Positions 1 to 4,727 are shown, numbered from the stretch's first letter. The stretch: 6,872 bases of DNA from Patescibacteria group bacterium (GCA_003524845.1 DQGR01000073.1:1-6872); one strand, 5' to 3'. Numbers and translations: made by a program. The notes: generated by a model not told the origin, from the sequence alone.

Positions 1-824
1 CGCTCACGGGCGGGGACGATAGTTAAATTTGCCGATATGAGTTTTGTGAAAATGTATCGTACCCGTTTATCTGTTTCCGGACGCATCAGACCTGATTCCA
101 CGTATACCGGGATTAAATTTTTACCAATTGCCTTACCGATTAAAAATGCCGCTACGGTTGAGTCAACGCCGCCGGAAACTGCGCAAATTACCTTTTTATT
201 TCCCACTTGAGCTGTAATGTCGCTGATAATCTGCTCAGGGTTTAAAACCAGAGGTTGGAGTGTTTCCTGGCAAACTGTTTGTGCAAACAGCCGTAACAAC
301 TCCAGTCCGTATTCGGTATGGTCTGCCTCAGGATGGAATTGCACCCCAAACCATGGGTTACTGGAGTGGGTAACTGCGGCAAATTTAACACTTCTGGTGT
401 GGGCAACTGGAGTAAATCCTTGAGGTAATTTGGTTACCGTATCGCCATGAGACATAATAACTGAACACTTTTTTTCCGGAAGAGAAAAAATCCCGGTTTG
501 ATTTTCCAGCACCAGTTCTTCCGATCCGTATTCTTTGGCAGCACTTCTCACTTCACCACCTAATAGTTTTGCCATGAGTTGCCAGCCGTAACAGATACCG
601 AGAATAGGAATATTTGCCTTAAAAATATCTTTACTGACGTGTGGCGCATTTGGCTCATACACTGAAGCCGGACCGCCAGAGAGAATGAGGCCATTGGGAT
701 TAAGCGTATTAATTTTACTGACCGCTTCATCCGGATCCGCATATTCAGTTTTCACTCCTAATTGCCGGAGTCTTCTGCCAATCAGATGTGCGGTTTGGCC
801 GCCAAAGTCGATAATGAGAAGCAT
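1..824 (-). CDS. guaA: GMP synthase (glutamine-hydrolysing), 3' end outside window
   Basis: This gene converts XMP to GMP using ATP and glutamine, the last step of guanine nucleotide synthesis, in the cytoplasm. The 274 visible residues, translated by hand from the ATG at 824, open with a class I glutamine amidotransferase domain: MLLIIDFGGQ, then SGGP, then GICYGWQ with nucleophile Cys78, and FHPE with His164 and Glu166. The ATP-pyrophosphatase domain follows, with its PP-loop SGGVDS at 217-222. The frame runs open to base 1, so the rest of the synthetase domain and the dimerisation domain are missing. It is the third gene of an operon with xpt and a 79-aa gene, starting 5 nt after the latter's stop behind only a weak GGAT Shine-Dalgarno. 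Small departures from common family sequence are Trp after GICYG and VESGLMR where VDNGLLR is usual. The identification is very secure. Confidence 0.96.
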   Translation of the reverse strand, partial: MLLIIDFGGQTAHLIGRRLRQLGVKTEYADPDEAVSKINTLNPNGLILSGGPASVYEPNAPHVSKDIFKANIPILGICYGWQLMAKLLGGEVRSAAKEYGSEELVLENQTGIFSLPEKKCSVIMSHGDTVTKLPQGFTPVAHTRSVKFAAVTHSSNPWFGVQFHPEADHTEYGLELLRLFAQTVCQETLQPLVLNPEQIISDITAQVGNKKVICAVSGGVDSTVAAFLIGKAIGKNLIPVYVESGLMRPETDKRVRYIFTKLISANLTIVPARE

Positions 825-829
825 AATAA

Positions 830-1069
830 TTATCCAGTCTTAACTTCAACGCCATTCTTAATGATCATATGCTGCGTGCCTCGATAAATACGTGTGCCTT
901 CGGGAAATGGACATGGTAATTTACTTTGCAGCCATTGTTTCCCCATATACGGTTCTGGAGGCAATACAGTTGTCTTATGAGTTTTTAGTTCGCCACAGTA
1001 TATTTTTATTTCTGACCCATCAGGATTAACCCCGACTTCATAATTACGACCCTCGATTAATTTTGGCAT
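830..1069 (-). CDS. 79-aa protein of unknown function between xpt and guaA
   Basis: I do not recognise this 79-residue protein. It is soluble, with no membrane segment or signal peptide, and contains two cysteines (in IYCGEL and KLPCPF). It is rich in Gly, Pro and Lys and looks beta-rich, with segments such as EIKIYCGEL and HMIIKNGVEV. The start is well supported: an AGGAG Shine-Dalgarno (minus-strand sequence of 1076-1080) lies 6 nt before the ATG, the best ribosome-binding site in the window. The gene begins 19 nt after the xpt stop and ends 5 nt before guaA, so all three should share one mRNA. Its position inside a xanthine-to-GMP salvage operon suggests a link to purine metabolism, but that is inferred from context only. 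Confidence 0.72.
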   Translation of the reverse strand: MPKLIEGRNYEVGVNPDGSEIKIYCGELKTHKTTVLPPEPYMGKQWLQSKLPCPFPEGTRIYRGTQHMIIKNGVEVKTG

Positions 1070-1088
1070 AGTATTCTCCTACTATTTT

Positions 1089-1808
1089 TTATACTCTTTT
1101 CAACTCAAACCACGCCGCAAAGCCATTCAGTTTCAATTTTCCCGGCCGCAGGGAATCAATTTTAATCAAAGAAATAATCTGATCGTCGCTGAAGCCTAAG
1201 GATTTGAGTTGTTCCCGGCCGCCAAACGGTTTTTCAATCACAAAGAAAAAACAGGTAACTATTGACTCAGCCTGCTTGACAATGTTGAGTAAGTCCTGAG
1301 AAGTCCGGCCGGTATCGAGAAAGTCATCACAAATTACGACCCGCTGGTTGGGTTGCAAACAATCTTTCGCTACGGTCAAATCAACAGACTTGCCGTGGGT
1401 GTAGGAACGGCTCTTGGCTTGATATACCTCGGCCATGGTAATCGGGGTGCCTTTGGGCGCGTACACGACGTCAGGTTGCGTCTCGAGATGCAAGGCAGTA
1501 GTAATGGCCGGAATATTGCCAGATGAGGGCGCGGTGAGGATAATATCCGGATTGCAATCAGTGATTTTTTCAGCGAGTTCCTGGCCGATTGCGGCCATGA
1601 GTCGGCTGTTTATTCGGTGATTTAAAAAGTGGGTGACGTCGAGGATCAAAAGCGGTTGCGCATCATCAGTGAGTTGATATTCAAACACCCGGGATTGGGT
1701 GACGAGTGAAGCGGCCAGGAGTTTTTGGGCTTTAGTAGCCGTAGAGTCAGAAATTGTTTTGAGGGCTACTTCCGGTGTCTGTAATGGTAATTCGTTAAAA
1801 TCGTCCAT
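1089..1808 (-). CDS. xpt: Xanthine phosphoribosyltransferase-like purine salvage enzyme
   Basis: The likely reaction is xanthine (possibly also guanine) plus PRPP giving XMP (or GMP) and pyrophosphate, in the cytoplasm. Residues 55-225 resemble Bacillus Xpt throughout: the FLNH motif at 61-64, LTAPSSGNIPA at 91-101 where Bacillus has the ESSG loop, the PRPP-binding motif VVICDDFLDTGRTS at 157-170, and an IEKPF segment near 191. At 239 residues it is about 45 longer than Bacillus Xpt. The extra N-terminus (about 1-50) has no motif I recognise, but the promoter position supports the ATG at 1808 as start. It is the first gene of the operon with the 79-aa gene and guaA; GuaA would consume its XMP product. 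Only 5 nt separate the -10 from the ATG, leaving no room for the guanine riboswitch that controls xpt in Bacillus. Exact base preference cannot be read from sequence. Confidence 0.88.
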   Translation of the reverse strand: MDDFNELPLQTPEVALKTISDSTATKAQKLLAASLVTQSRVFEYQLTDDAQPLLILDVTHFLNHRINSRLMAAIGQELAEKITDCNPDIILTAPSSGNIPAITTALHLETQPDVVYAPKGTPITMAEVYQAKSRSYTHGKSVDLTVAKDCLQPNQRVVICDDFLDTGRTSQDLLNIVKQAESIVTCFFFVIEKPFGGREQLKSLGFSDDQIISLIKIDSLRPGKLKLNGFAAWFELKRV

Positions 1809-1813
1809 GAAAA

Positions 1814-1843
1814 ATTATATCATGGTGAGAAATCCCTGGTCAA
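1814..1843 (-). promoter_or_regulatory. Promoter of the xpt-guaA operon (extended -10)
   Basis: On the minus strand there is TTGACC (1838-1843), an 18-nt spacer, then TATAAT (1814-1819) preceded by an extended -10 TGA. Only 5 nt lie between the -10 and the ATG at 1808, so transcription should start essentially at the start codon and the mRNA is predicted to be leaderless. Confidence 0.8.
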
Positions 1844-1847
1844 TGCG

Positions 1848-1880
1848 AAAGTTAAACCAAAGTTAAACCAAAGTTAAACC
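1848..1880. repeat. Three tandem 11-bp repeats upstream of the xpt promoter
   Basis: Three perfect copies of AAAGTTAAACC lie head to tail at 1848-1858, 1859-1869 and 1870-1880. They begin 4 bp upstream of the xpt -35. An 11-bp period is close to one helical turn, so a regulator or the RNA polymerase alpha subunit could bind one DNA face. An operator or UP-element role is inference. The array also lies just after the stop of toxin 1 (1902). Confidence 0.85.
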
Positions 1881-1901
1881 ACCGCATTAAATCACATCAA
1901 T

Positions 1902-2177
1902 CTACCCGTAAAGTTCTGCATGAGTTCCCAGAGCCACAAAGATAATCTGTTCTGACTCTTTTCTATACAAAGCTCTCCAATCAGCGGTAACATCAATGCT
2001 GTGTACGCCAGCATATTTGCCAGCCAATGTGTGGTTGCGAAGTGCTGCGTGAGTGGGATGTTCCAGGAAAAGTTCGAGTGCATCTCGAAATGCAATTTTG
2101 ACATCAAGTGGGGCTGAATCACGCTGTTTATTAAACAAATTTGTAAACTCAATCCGTTTGCTTTTTATGCTGCTCAT
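1902..2177 (-). CDS. YafQ-like RelE/ParE-superfamily toxin, TA module 1
   Basis: Predicted ribosome-associated mRNA endonuclease toxin of a type II TA module. From the ATG at 2177 it has 91 residues. The C-terminal half carries the family signature: NHTLAGKYAG near 48-57, TADWRALYRK near 64-73 and FVALGTHAELYG at 80-91. By alignment from memory with E. coli YafQ, His49, Asp66 and His85 match catalytic positions, while the YafQ histidine in the GYRxxH segment is Asp62 here. The open frame extends upstream to 2213, but the 2177 start fits the length of the paralogue at 2578-2847 and has a GTGAG Shine-Dalgarno-like stretch before it. It still overlaps the antitoxin gene by 29 nt, so translational coupling is likely. 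No terminator is visible before the xpt promoter region. Confidence 0.85.
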   Translation of the reverse strand: MSSIKSKRIEFTNLFNKQRDSAPLDVKIAFRDALELFLEHPTHAALRNHTLAGKYAGVHSIDVTADWRALYRKESEQIIFVALGTHAELYG

Positions 2178-2454
2178 CTTTAATCTCACGGTCAAGGTAC
2201 GTAAGTGCATCACGACCAGTTTTAAATGAGGTAATTCTTCCTGCCTTTATGTCTTTATCTGACTGTTTCAATGATTTTATCAGCTGCTCAGTTGGTTTTT
2301 CGGTCAGTCCGACTGACAGTTGTTTAGTACGAATAAACTGTTTTAATAAAACTTTTATAGTGGCACTGAGAGATAAACCAAGCTCGTTGGCTGTTTTTTG
2401 AGCTTGTTTTTTCACCGAGGATTCAATTTTTATGTGCAATGATGTTATATTCAT
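2149..2454 (-). CDS. RelB/DinJ-family antitoxin, TA module 1
   Basis: Antitoxin expected to neutralise the toxin encoded at 2177-1902 and to repress its own promoter. The N-terminus (LHIKIESSVKKQAQKTANELGLSLSATIKVLLKQFI) matches the ribbon-helix-helix DNA-binding fold of RelB/DinJ proteins. The charged C-terminal half would wrap the toxin. I chose the ATG at 2454 (101 aa) over the GTG at 2460 because the promoter places the transcript start at about 2456, downstream of the GTG. Its sequence parallels the module 2 antitoxin, including ELGLSLSA and an FKTG-x2-A block near the C-terminus, so the modules are paralogues. The 3' end overlaps the toxin start by 29 nt. Confidence 0.87.
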   Translation of the reverse strand: MNITSLHIKIESSVKKQAQKTANELGLSLSATIKVLLKQFIRTKQLSVGLTEKPTEQLIKSLKQSDKDIKAGRITSFKTGRDALTYLDREIKDEQHKKQTD

Positions 2455-2458
2455 ACAC

Positions 2459-2491
2459 ACAAAGTGTATACACTGTGTCCAAAACTGTCAA
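2459..2491 (-). promoter_or_regulatory. Promoter and palindromic operator of TA module 1
   Basis: On the minus strand: TTGACA (2486-2491), a 17-nt spacer, TACACT (2463-2468), then 8 nt to the ATG at 2454. A perfect palindrome AGTGTATACACT (2463-2474) covers the -10 and extends to 2459-2478 with one mismatch pair. This is the expected place for a dimeric ribbon-helix-helix autorepressor. The transcript is predicted to be leaderless or nearly so. Confidence 0.78.
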
Positions 2492-2497
2492 TCGGCA

Positions 2498-2521
2498 AAC
2501 CTTTCTCAGTTTTAAAAGGTT
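2498..2521. repeat. Inverted repeat between the two TA modules
   Basis: Perfect 7-bp arms AACCTTT (2498-2504) and AAAGGTT (2515-2521) enclose a 10-nt loop. The hairpin is downstream of toxin 2 and just upstream of the module 1 promoter. It could attenuate read-through, but no T-tract follows on the minus strand, so I do not call it a terminator. Confidence 0.5.
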
Positions 2522-2544
2522 ACTTTCTGTAGGCTGCCCTGACA

Positions 2545-2573
2545 GGCTTAACATAACCGAAGCTTAGCTTTGG
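2545..2573. repeat. 29-bp direct repeat, copy A (downstream of TA module 2)
   Basis: This begins with GGCTTAAC and ends with GCTTTGG. It matches the copy at 3204-3232 at 27 of 29 positions. It lies 4 bp beyond the stop codon of toxin 2, so module 2 sits between two copies in the same orientation. The end nearest toxin 2 is an imperfect hairpin (GAAGC-TTA-GCTTTGG core). Confidence 0.85.
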
Positions 2574-2577
2574 AATT

Positions 2578-2847
2578 TTACTTATACAGTTCTTTGTGAG
2601 TGCCCAGAGCCACAAAATAGGCGACCAGTTCATTTCCTTCTTGCTTTTCTTGATAAATTGCCCGCCAGTCAGCGGTAATGTTAATGCTTCGATAGCCTTG
2701 ATATTTTCTTTTCAATGCGTGGTTACTCAAATGTGGATTGTGGGCATTTTTGGCAAACAGAGTAATGTGTTCTTCGAAGCTTTTTCTTATTCTGACGTTT
2801 GCTTTCTTTAAAGTAGTCAGAAAAGAGGGAGAATATCTGATGATCAT
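2578..2847 (-). CDS. YafQ-like RelE/ParE-superfamily toxin, TA module 2
   Basis: Predicted mRNA-cleaving toxin, 89 residues, the usual length for the family. It starts MIIRYSPSFLTTLKKA, typical of RelE/YafQ proteins. It then has NHALKRKYQGYRS (42-54), ITADWRAIY (57-65) and FVALGTHKELYK (78-89). His43, Asp60 and His84 correspond to YafQ catalytic positions, while the GYRxxH histidine is Asn56. Together with Asp62 in toxin 1 this suggests a local variant of the active site. The ATG overlaps the antitoxin stop in ATGA (4-nt overlap), giving classic coupling. It is a paralogue of toxin 1, sharing TADWRA-(I/L)-Y and FVALGTH-x-ELY. Confidence 0.9.
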   Translation of the reverse strand: MIIRYSPSFLTTLKKANVRIRKSFEEHITLFAKNAHNPHLSNHALKRKYQGYRSINITADWRAIYQEKQEGNELVAYFVALGTHKELYK

Positions 2848-3128
2848 ACACCTTGCTTTTTCAGCCAGGCAACTGCTTCCTCACCTGTTTTAAAAGCAGG
2901 TGAGGTGTTTCCCTTCTGGTAGTCCTTTTCAGCCTGTTTCATAAGTTTCTTAAGGTATTCGCTGGGTTCTTCTGCAGAAGTACTAAACGTTACAGTTTTG
3001 GTTCTCACCAGTTGTTTAAGCCACGCATTTACCAGCGCACTCAAGCTCAAACCTAGTTCTTTGGCGATTTTTTGGGCTTTGGCTTTAATTTCAGGGTTAG
3101 TTTTGATGTAAATCGCAGCAGTGTTCAT
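2844..3128 (-). CDS. RelB/DinJ-family antitoxin, TA module 2
   Basis: 94-residue antitoxin partner of the toxin at 2847-2578. The N-terminal ribbon-helix-helix segment reads AAIYIKTNPEIKAKAQKIAKELGLSLSALVNAWLKQLV. The C-terminal, toxin-binding half is charged and ends FKTGEEAVAWLKKQGV. The ATG at 3128 lies 6 nt after a strong -10, consistent with a leaderless message and no Shine-Dalgarno. It is clearly related to the module 1 antitoxin, most strongly over the DNA-binding region and the FKTG-x2-A block. Autorepression through the inverted repeat in the promoter is expected for the family. Confidence 0.9.
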   Translation of the reverse strand: MNTAAIYIKTNPEIKAKAQKIAKELGLSLSALVNAWLKQLVRTKTVTFSTSAEEPSEYLKKLMKQAEKDYQKGNTSPAFKTGEEAVAWLKKQGV

Positions 3129-3134
3129 ATAAAA

Positions 3135-3163
3135 AGTATATACAAAGTATATATTACTGTCAA
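3135..3163 (-). promoter_or_regulatory. Promoter and operator of TA module 2
   Basis: On the minus strand: consensus TTGACA (3158-3163), 17-nt spacer, TATACT (3135-3140), then 6 nt to the ATG at 3128. An inverted repeat TATATAC-AAA-GTATATA (3137-3153) covers the -10 and the adjoining spacer. It is the likely binding site of the antitoxin. The -35 context GATTGACAG is identical to that of module 1, but the operator half-sites differ (TATATAC against the GTGTATACAC type). Confidence 0.85.
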
Positions 3164-3203
3164 TCCCAGCGAGTCAGTGATTTTTTTGTGGGTTGTTATA
3201 AAG

Positions 3204-3232
3204 GGCTTAACCTAACCAAAGCTTAGCTTTGG
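3204..3232. repeat. 29-bp direct repeat, copy B (upstream of TA module 2)
   Basis: 27 of 29 positions match copy A at 2545-2573. This copy contains a perfect hairpin, CCAAAGC-TTA-GCTTTGG. It overlaps the last codons and stop of the 58-aa gene at 3399-3223, so part of that gene's C-terminus is encoded by the repeat. Confidence 0.85.
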
Positions 3233-3399
3233 GAGTCCGAACTTACCGGAGGAGGGAAAACTCTATTAGGATTAGTTTGCTCATAAGTTCCATTACCTAC
3301 ATCATTAAAAGTATCATCTATCACCAATATTCTGTCAGTCGGCTTCATGAGTATTCCCCTATCTTTATGTTCCTCATCGGTGAATAATCCATCATACAT
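3223..3399 (-). CDS. 58-aa protein of unknown function, possibly 3'-truncated
   Basis: I do not recognise this protein. It begins MYDGLFTDEEHKDRGILMKPTDRILVIDDTFNDVGNGTYE and ends in a proline- and serine-rich tail. It is acidic and has no membrane segment. The ATG at 3399 is preceded by AGGA 4 nt upstream and lies 6 nt after the stop of the frameshifted gene, so the two look like one operon. The reading TDRILVIDDTF resembles a hydrophobic strand ending in acidic residues, but that is too little to assign a fold. The C-terminus and stop lie inside repeat copy B, so an originally longer gene may have been cut short when the repeat or the TA module arrived. Confidence 0.5.
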   Translation of the reverse strand: MYDGLFTDEEHKDRGILMKPTDRILVIDDTFNDVGNGTYEQTNPNRVFPPPVSSDSQS

Positions 3400-3405
3400 T
3401 TGTTC

Positions 3406-3860
3406 CTATAGTTTTCTCAAGTTTTGAGGTGCTTTTCGTCTATCTTTGGTGAGAATGTGCCAAAAAGTAATCGCCTCGGCTTCTGGAATATCAAACCGAA
3501 AAATAATAGGAATTCTCTGATAAGCCATACGGGAATCTTTAATTTCAGAGTTTGGTTGTTCAATCCCAGTTATTTGAATACTAAGAAATTTGTGGTCAGC
3601 TTGATCGTAAATTTGTGCTGCGTTTAAAAAAAGAGTGCCCTGATTTCCTTCATTGAAAATTCCGGATCGGTCAAAATATTTTTTCCATCAGCGTAAACTG
3701 TACCAAAACTTCCTCTTTCAAGACCATAATGAGTTATCATATTTCCTTTAAGAGTTGTTTGAGGAGGGAATTTTCCGGTCACAATAACTTCATCAGCCAC
3801 ACCAATGATTCGGGCAATATTTTTCTCAACATTGAAACTGCTGTCTTCCGGAACTCTCAT
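3406..3860 (-). pseudogene. Unknown gene interrupted by a -1 frameshift at a T7 run
   Basis: I do not recognise the product. The first frame runs from the ATG at 3860 (MRVPEDSSFNVEKNIARIIG...) and stops at 3624 in CTC TTT TTT TAA. A GTG at 3875 is in frame but precedes the -10-like TATAAT, so it is unlikely to be the start. One extra T, or a -1 ribosomal slip on the T7 run, joins it to a second protein-like frame. That frame continues FLNAAQIYDQADHKFLSIQITGIEQP and ends ...APQNLRKL at 3406, about 151 residues in total. A 58-aa gene follows after 6 nt. Three explanations remain open: a decaying gene, programmed slippage, or a homopolymer assembly error. The product would be soluble, with no visible signal or membrane segment. 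Confidence 0.6.
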
Positions 3861-3866
3861 AAGAGC

Positions 3867-3872
3867 ATTATA
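3867..3872 (-). promoter_or_regulatory. -10 element for the 3860-3223 unit
   Basis: A consensus TATAAT on the minus strand lies 6 nt before the ATG at 3860, the same geometry as the other leaderless starts here. No good -35 is visible 16-18 nt upstream, so the call rests on the -10 and its spacing. Confidence 0.5.
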
Positions 3873-3921
3873 CACTTTTAATTAGATTTGAAGATCCTCG
3901 GCAACCTCGAAGCTGTAATTC

Positions 3922-4054
3922 CTATCCACTATTTATCCACAAAAAGTTGACAAAATTTCAGATGAGTTATCCACAAAGTGTTATAGATTGTAATAGCGCT
4001 TTTAAATGACATATAGCCGCAATTTAAATACTATAGACCCTATATCAATCCACA
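3922..4054. other. DnaA-box cluster in AT-rich divergence region; candidate oriC
   Basis: There are two exact TTATCCACA boxes at 3933-3941 and 3967-3975, in the same orientation and 34 bp apart (about three helical turns). Two 7-of-9 matches lie at 3922-3930 and 4046-4054. The sequence from about 3976 to 4045 is AT-rich and could unwind. Genes on the left read leftward and genes on the right read rightward, the arrangement typical of an origin. No dnaA, dnaN or other replication gene is in the window, and base skew was not computed. A DnaA-regulated promoter region is the main alternative. Confidence 0.45.
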
Positions 4055-4115
4055 TCAAAAATACTACAGGACTTGACAGGGGAATAAACAGCGTGATACA
4101 ACCGTACTTAAGCGT

Positions 4116-4283
4116 ATGAAAGAATTATTGAAATTTGCCGGACGGAAACTTTTTTCCTGGTTTGTAGAAACCGGTGAAGTGCACCCGGAAGATGTGGAAC
4201 AGAACGAGTTTACCTCCAGTGTCCGCTGGCAATTTCAGGAGATGAAAAAACGAGGGTTACGTATCAACGTGTTACAAATGTGA
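4116..4283 (+). CDS. 55-aa protein of unknown function
   Basis: This small frame starts MKELLKFAGRKLFSWFVETGEV and ends ...KKRGLRINVLQM. I do not recognise a family. It reads like a real protein: an amphipathic basic N-terminal helix (KELLKFAGRKLFSWF), an acidic middle (HPEDVEQNEF) and a basic C-terminal helix (WQFQEMKKRGLR). The frame is closed by a TGA at 4074-4076 and the ATG at 4116 is the only good start. There is no Shine-Dalgarno. A TTGACA at 4073-4078 could be a -35, but the matching -10 (TACAAC at 4097-4102, 18-nt spacer) is weak. It is the first rightward gene after the DnaA-box region. An inverted-repeat-rich non-coding stretch follows. Confidence 0.5.
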   Translation: MKELLKFAGRKLFSWFVETGEVHPEDVEQNEFTSSVRWQFQEMKKRGLRINVLQM

Positions 4284-4355
4284 GCAACTTTTTAAGAGGG
4301 AAAATTCGGAAAAAATAGATGACTGTGACATCCCAGTACTATGCTTACTTACTCA

Positions 4356-4377
4356 CAATCCGCCAGCTGGCGGATTG
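4356..4377. repeat. 22-bp perfect palindrome (CCGCCAGCTGGCGG core)
   Basis: Two 11-bp arms meet without a spacer around AGCT. It is GC-rich in an AT-rich setting. As RNA it would form a 9-bp stem with an AGCT loop. It lacks a T-tract on either side, so a factor-independent terminator is unlikely. The GC-rich perfect form suggests a dispersed REP-like palindrome. Confidence 0.8.
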
Positions 4378-4414
4378 ACTCGCTAGAGCGCAAGTACAGG
4401 ATAAGTGAGAGTAG

Positions 4415-4434
4415 GCTTTTTTTTGCAAAAAAGC
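4415..4434. repeat. AT-rich hairpin GCTTTTTT/AAAAAAGC
   Basis: Perfect 8-bp arms (4415-4422 and 4427-4434) enclose the loop TTGC. The arms contain an 8-T run at 4417-4424. With the preceding CTCAC/GTGAG pairing it could act as a terminator-like element for rightward transcription from the 55-aa gene, but it lacks a compact GC stem directly before the T-run. Confidence 0.5.
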
Positions 4435-4446
4435 AACTCTTAACTA

Positions 4447-4503
4447 AAAGAGCATCACTATCGCTAGCATATTGGTGAGTGGCTACGAATAGTAATGCTC
4501 TTT
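4447..4503. repeat. Long imperfect stem-loop, 22-nt arms and 13-nt loop
   Basis: The left arm (4447-4468, starting AAAGAGCAT) and right arm (4482-4503, ending ATGCTCTTT) are complementary at 18 of 22 positions. In a leftward transcript two of the four mismatches become G-U wobbles, while in a rightward transcript they are C-A mismatches. The leftward transcript would also run into TTTTAG, so the RNA may be read from the minus strand. It could be a small RNA, a bidirectional terminator or a miniature mobile element. Confidence 0.65.
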
Positions 4504-4727
4504 GTGTAATGGTACCGTCACCCTAGGACAGAGAAGGGTTTTGGTATCCTCATTCATGTTTTTAACAAGTTGGACATCTCGTGTCAAGTCGATTTTTCGA
4601 AGCTAGAGTGAGTTAAAAATGGTGTTAGAAAAGGCTTTTTTAAGAAGTGGGAATAGGCACGGTAAGAAACATAGTTCAATCTTCCGCTACTAAATTATTA
4701 TTCGATGTGCCGGCTGACGAAGAGGGG

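Noticed and set aside
217..423. Plus-strand 68-aa frame
   Set aside because: It lies wholly inside guaA on the opposite strand, with no promoter or protein-like features.
1892..2152. Minus-strand 86-aa frame overlapping toxin 1
   Set aside because: It is an alternative frame of the YafQ-like toxin gene. The toxin frame carries recognisable family motifs and this one does not.
2545..3232. Integron attC sites around TA module 2
   Set aside because: GCTTAAC and its complement GTTAAGC fit the attC core consensus, but each repeat lacks the paired second core and the long folded arm of an attC site, and no integrase is visible. Kept only as direct repeats.
3424..3627. Plus-strand 67-aa frame
   Set aside because: It is the shadow of the second half of the frameshifted minus-strand gene, whose translation is more protein-like and has operon-like spacing.
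3976..4000. DnaA-trio elements next to the second DnaA box
   Set aside because: TAG triplets are present but not in the regular 3-nt phase required for a DnaA-trio array.
4508..4550. T-box-like motif (TGGTACCG followed by a small stem)
   Set aside because: The 8-nt core resembles the T-box bulge, but the complementary GTCCCT-type strand, specifier loop and terminator are absent, and no aminoacyl-tRNA or amino-acid gene follows.
4613..4693. Short plus-strand frame starting MVLEKAFLRSGNRHG
   Set aside because: It is only about 24 codons, with no promoter or Shine-Dalgarno and no family resemblance; probably chance.
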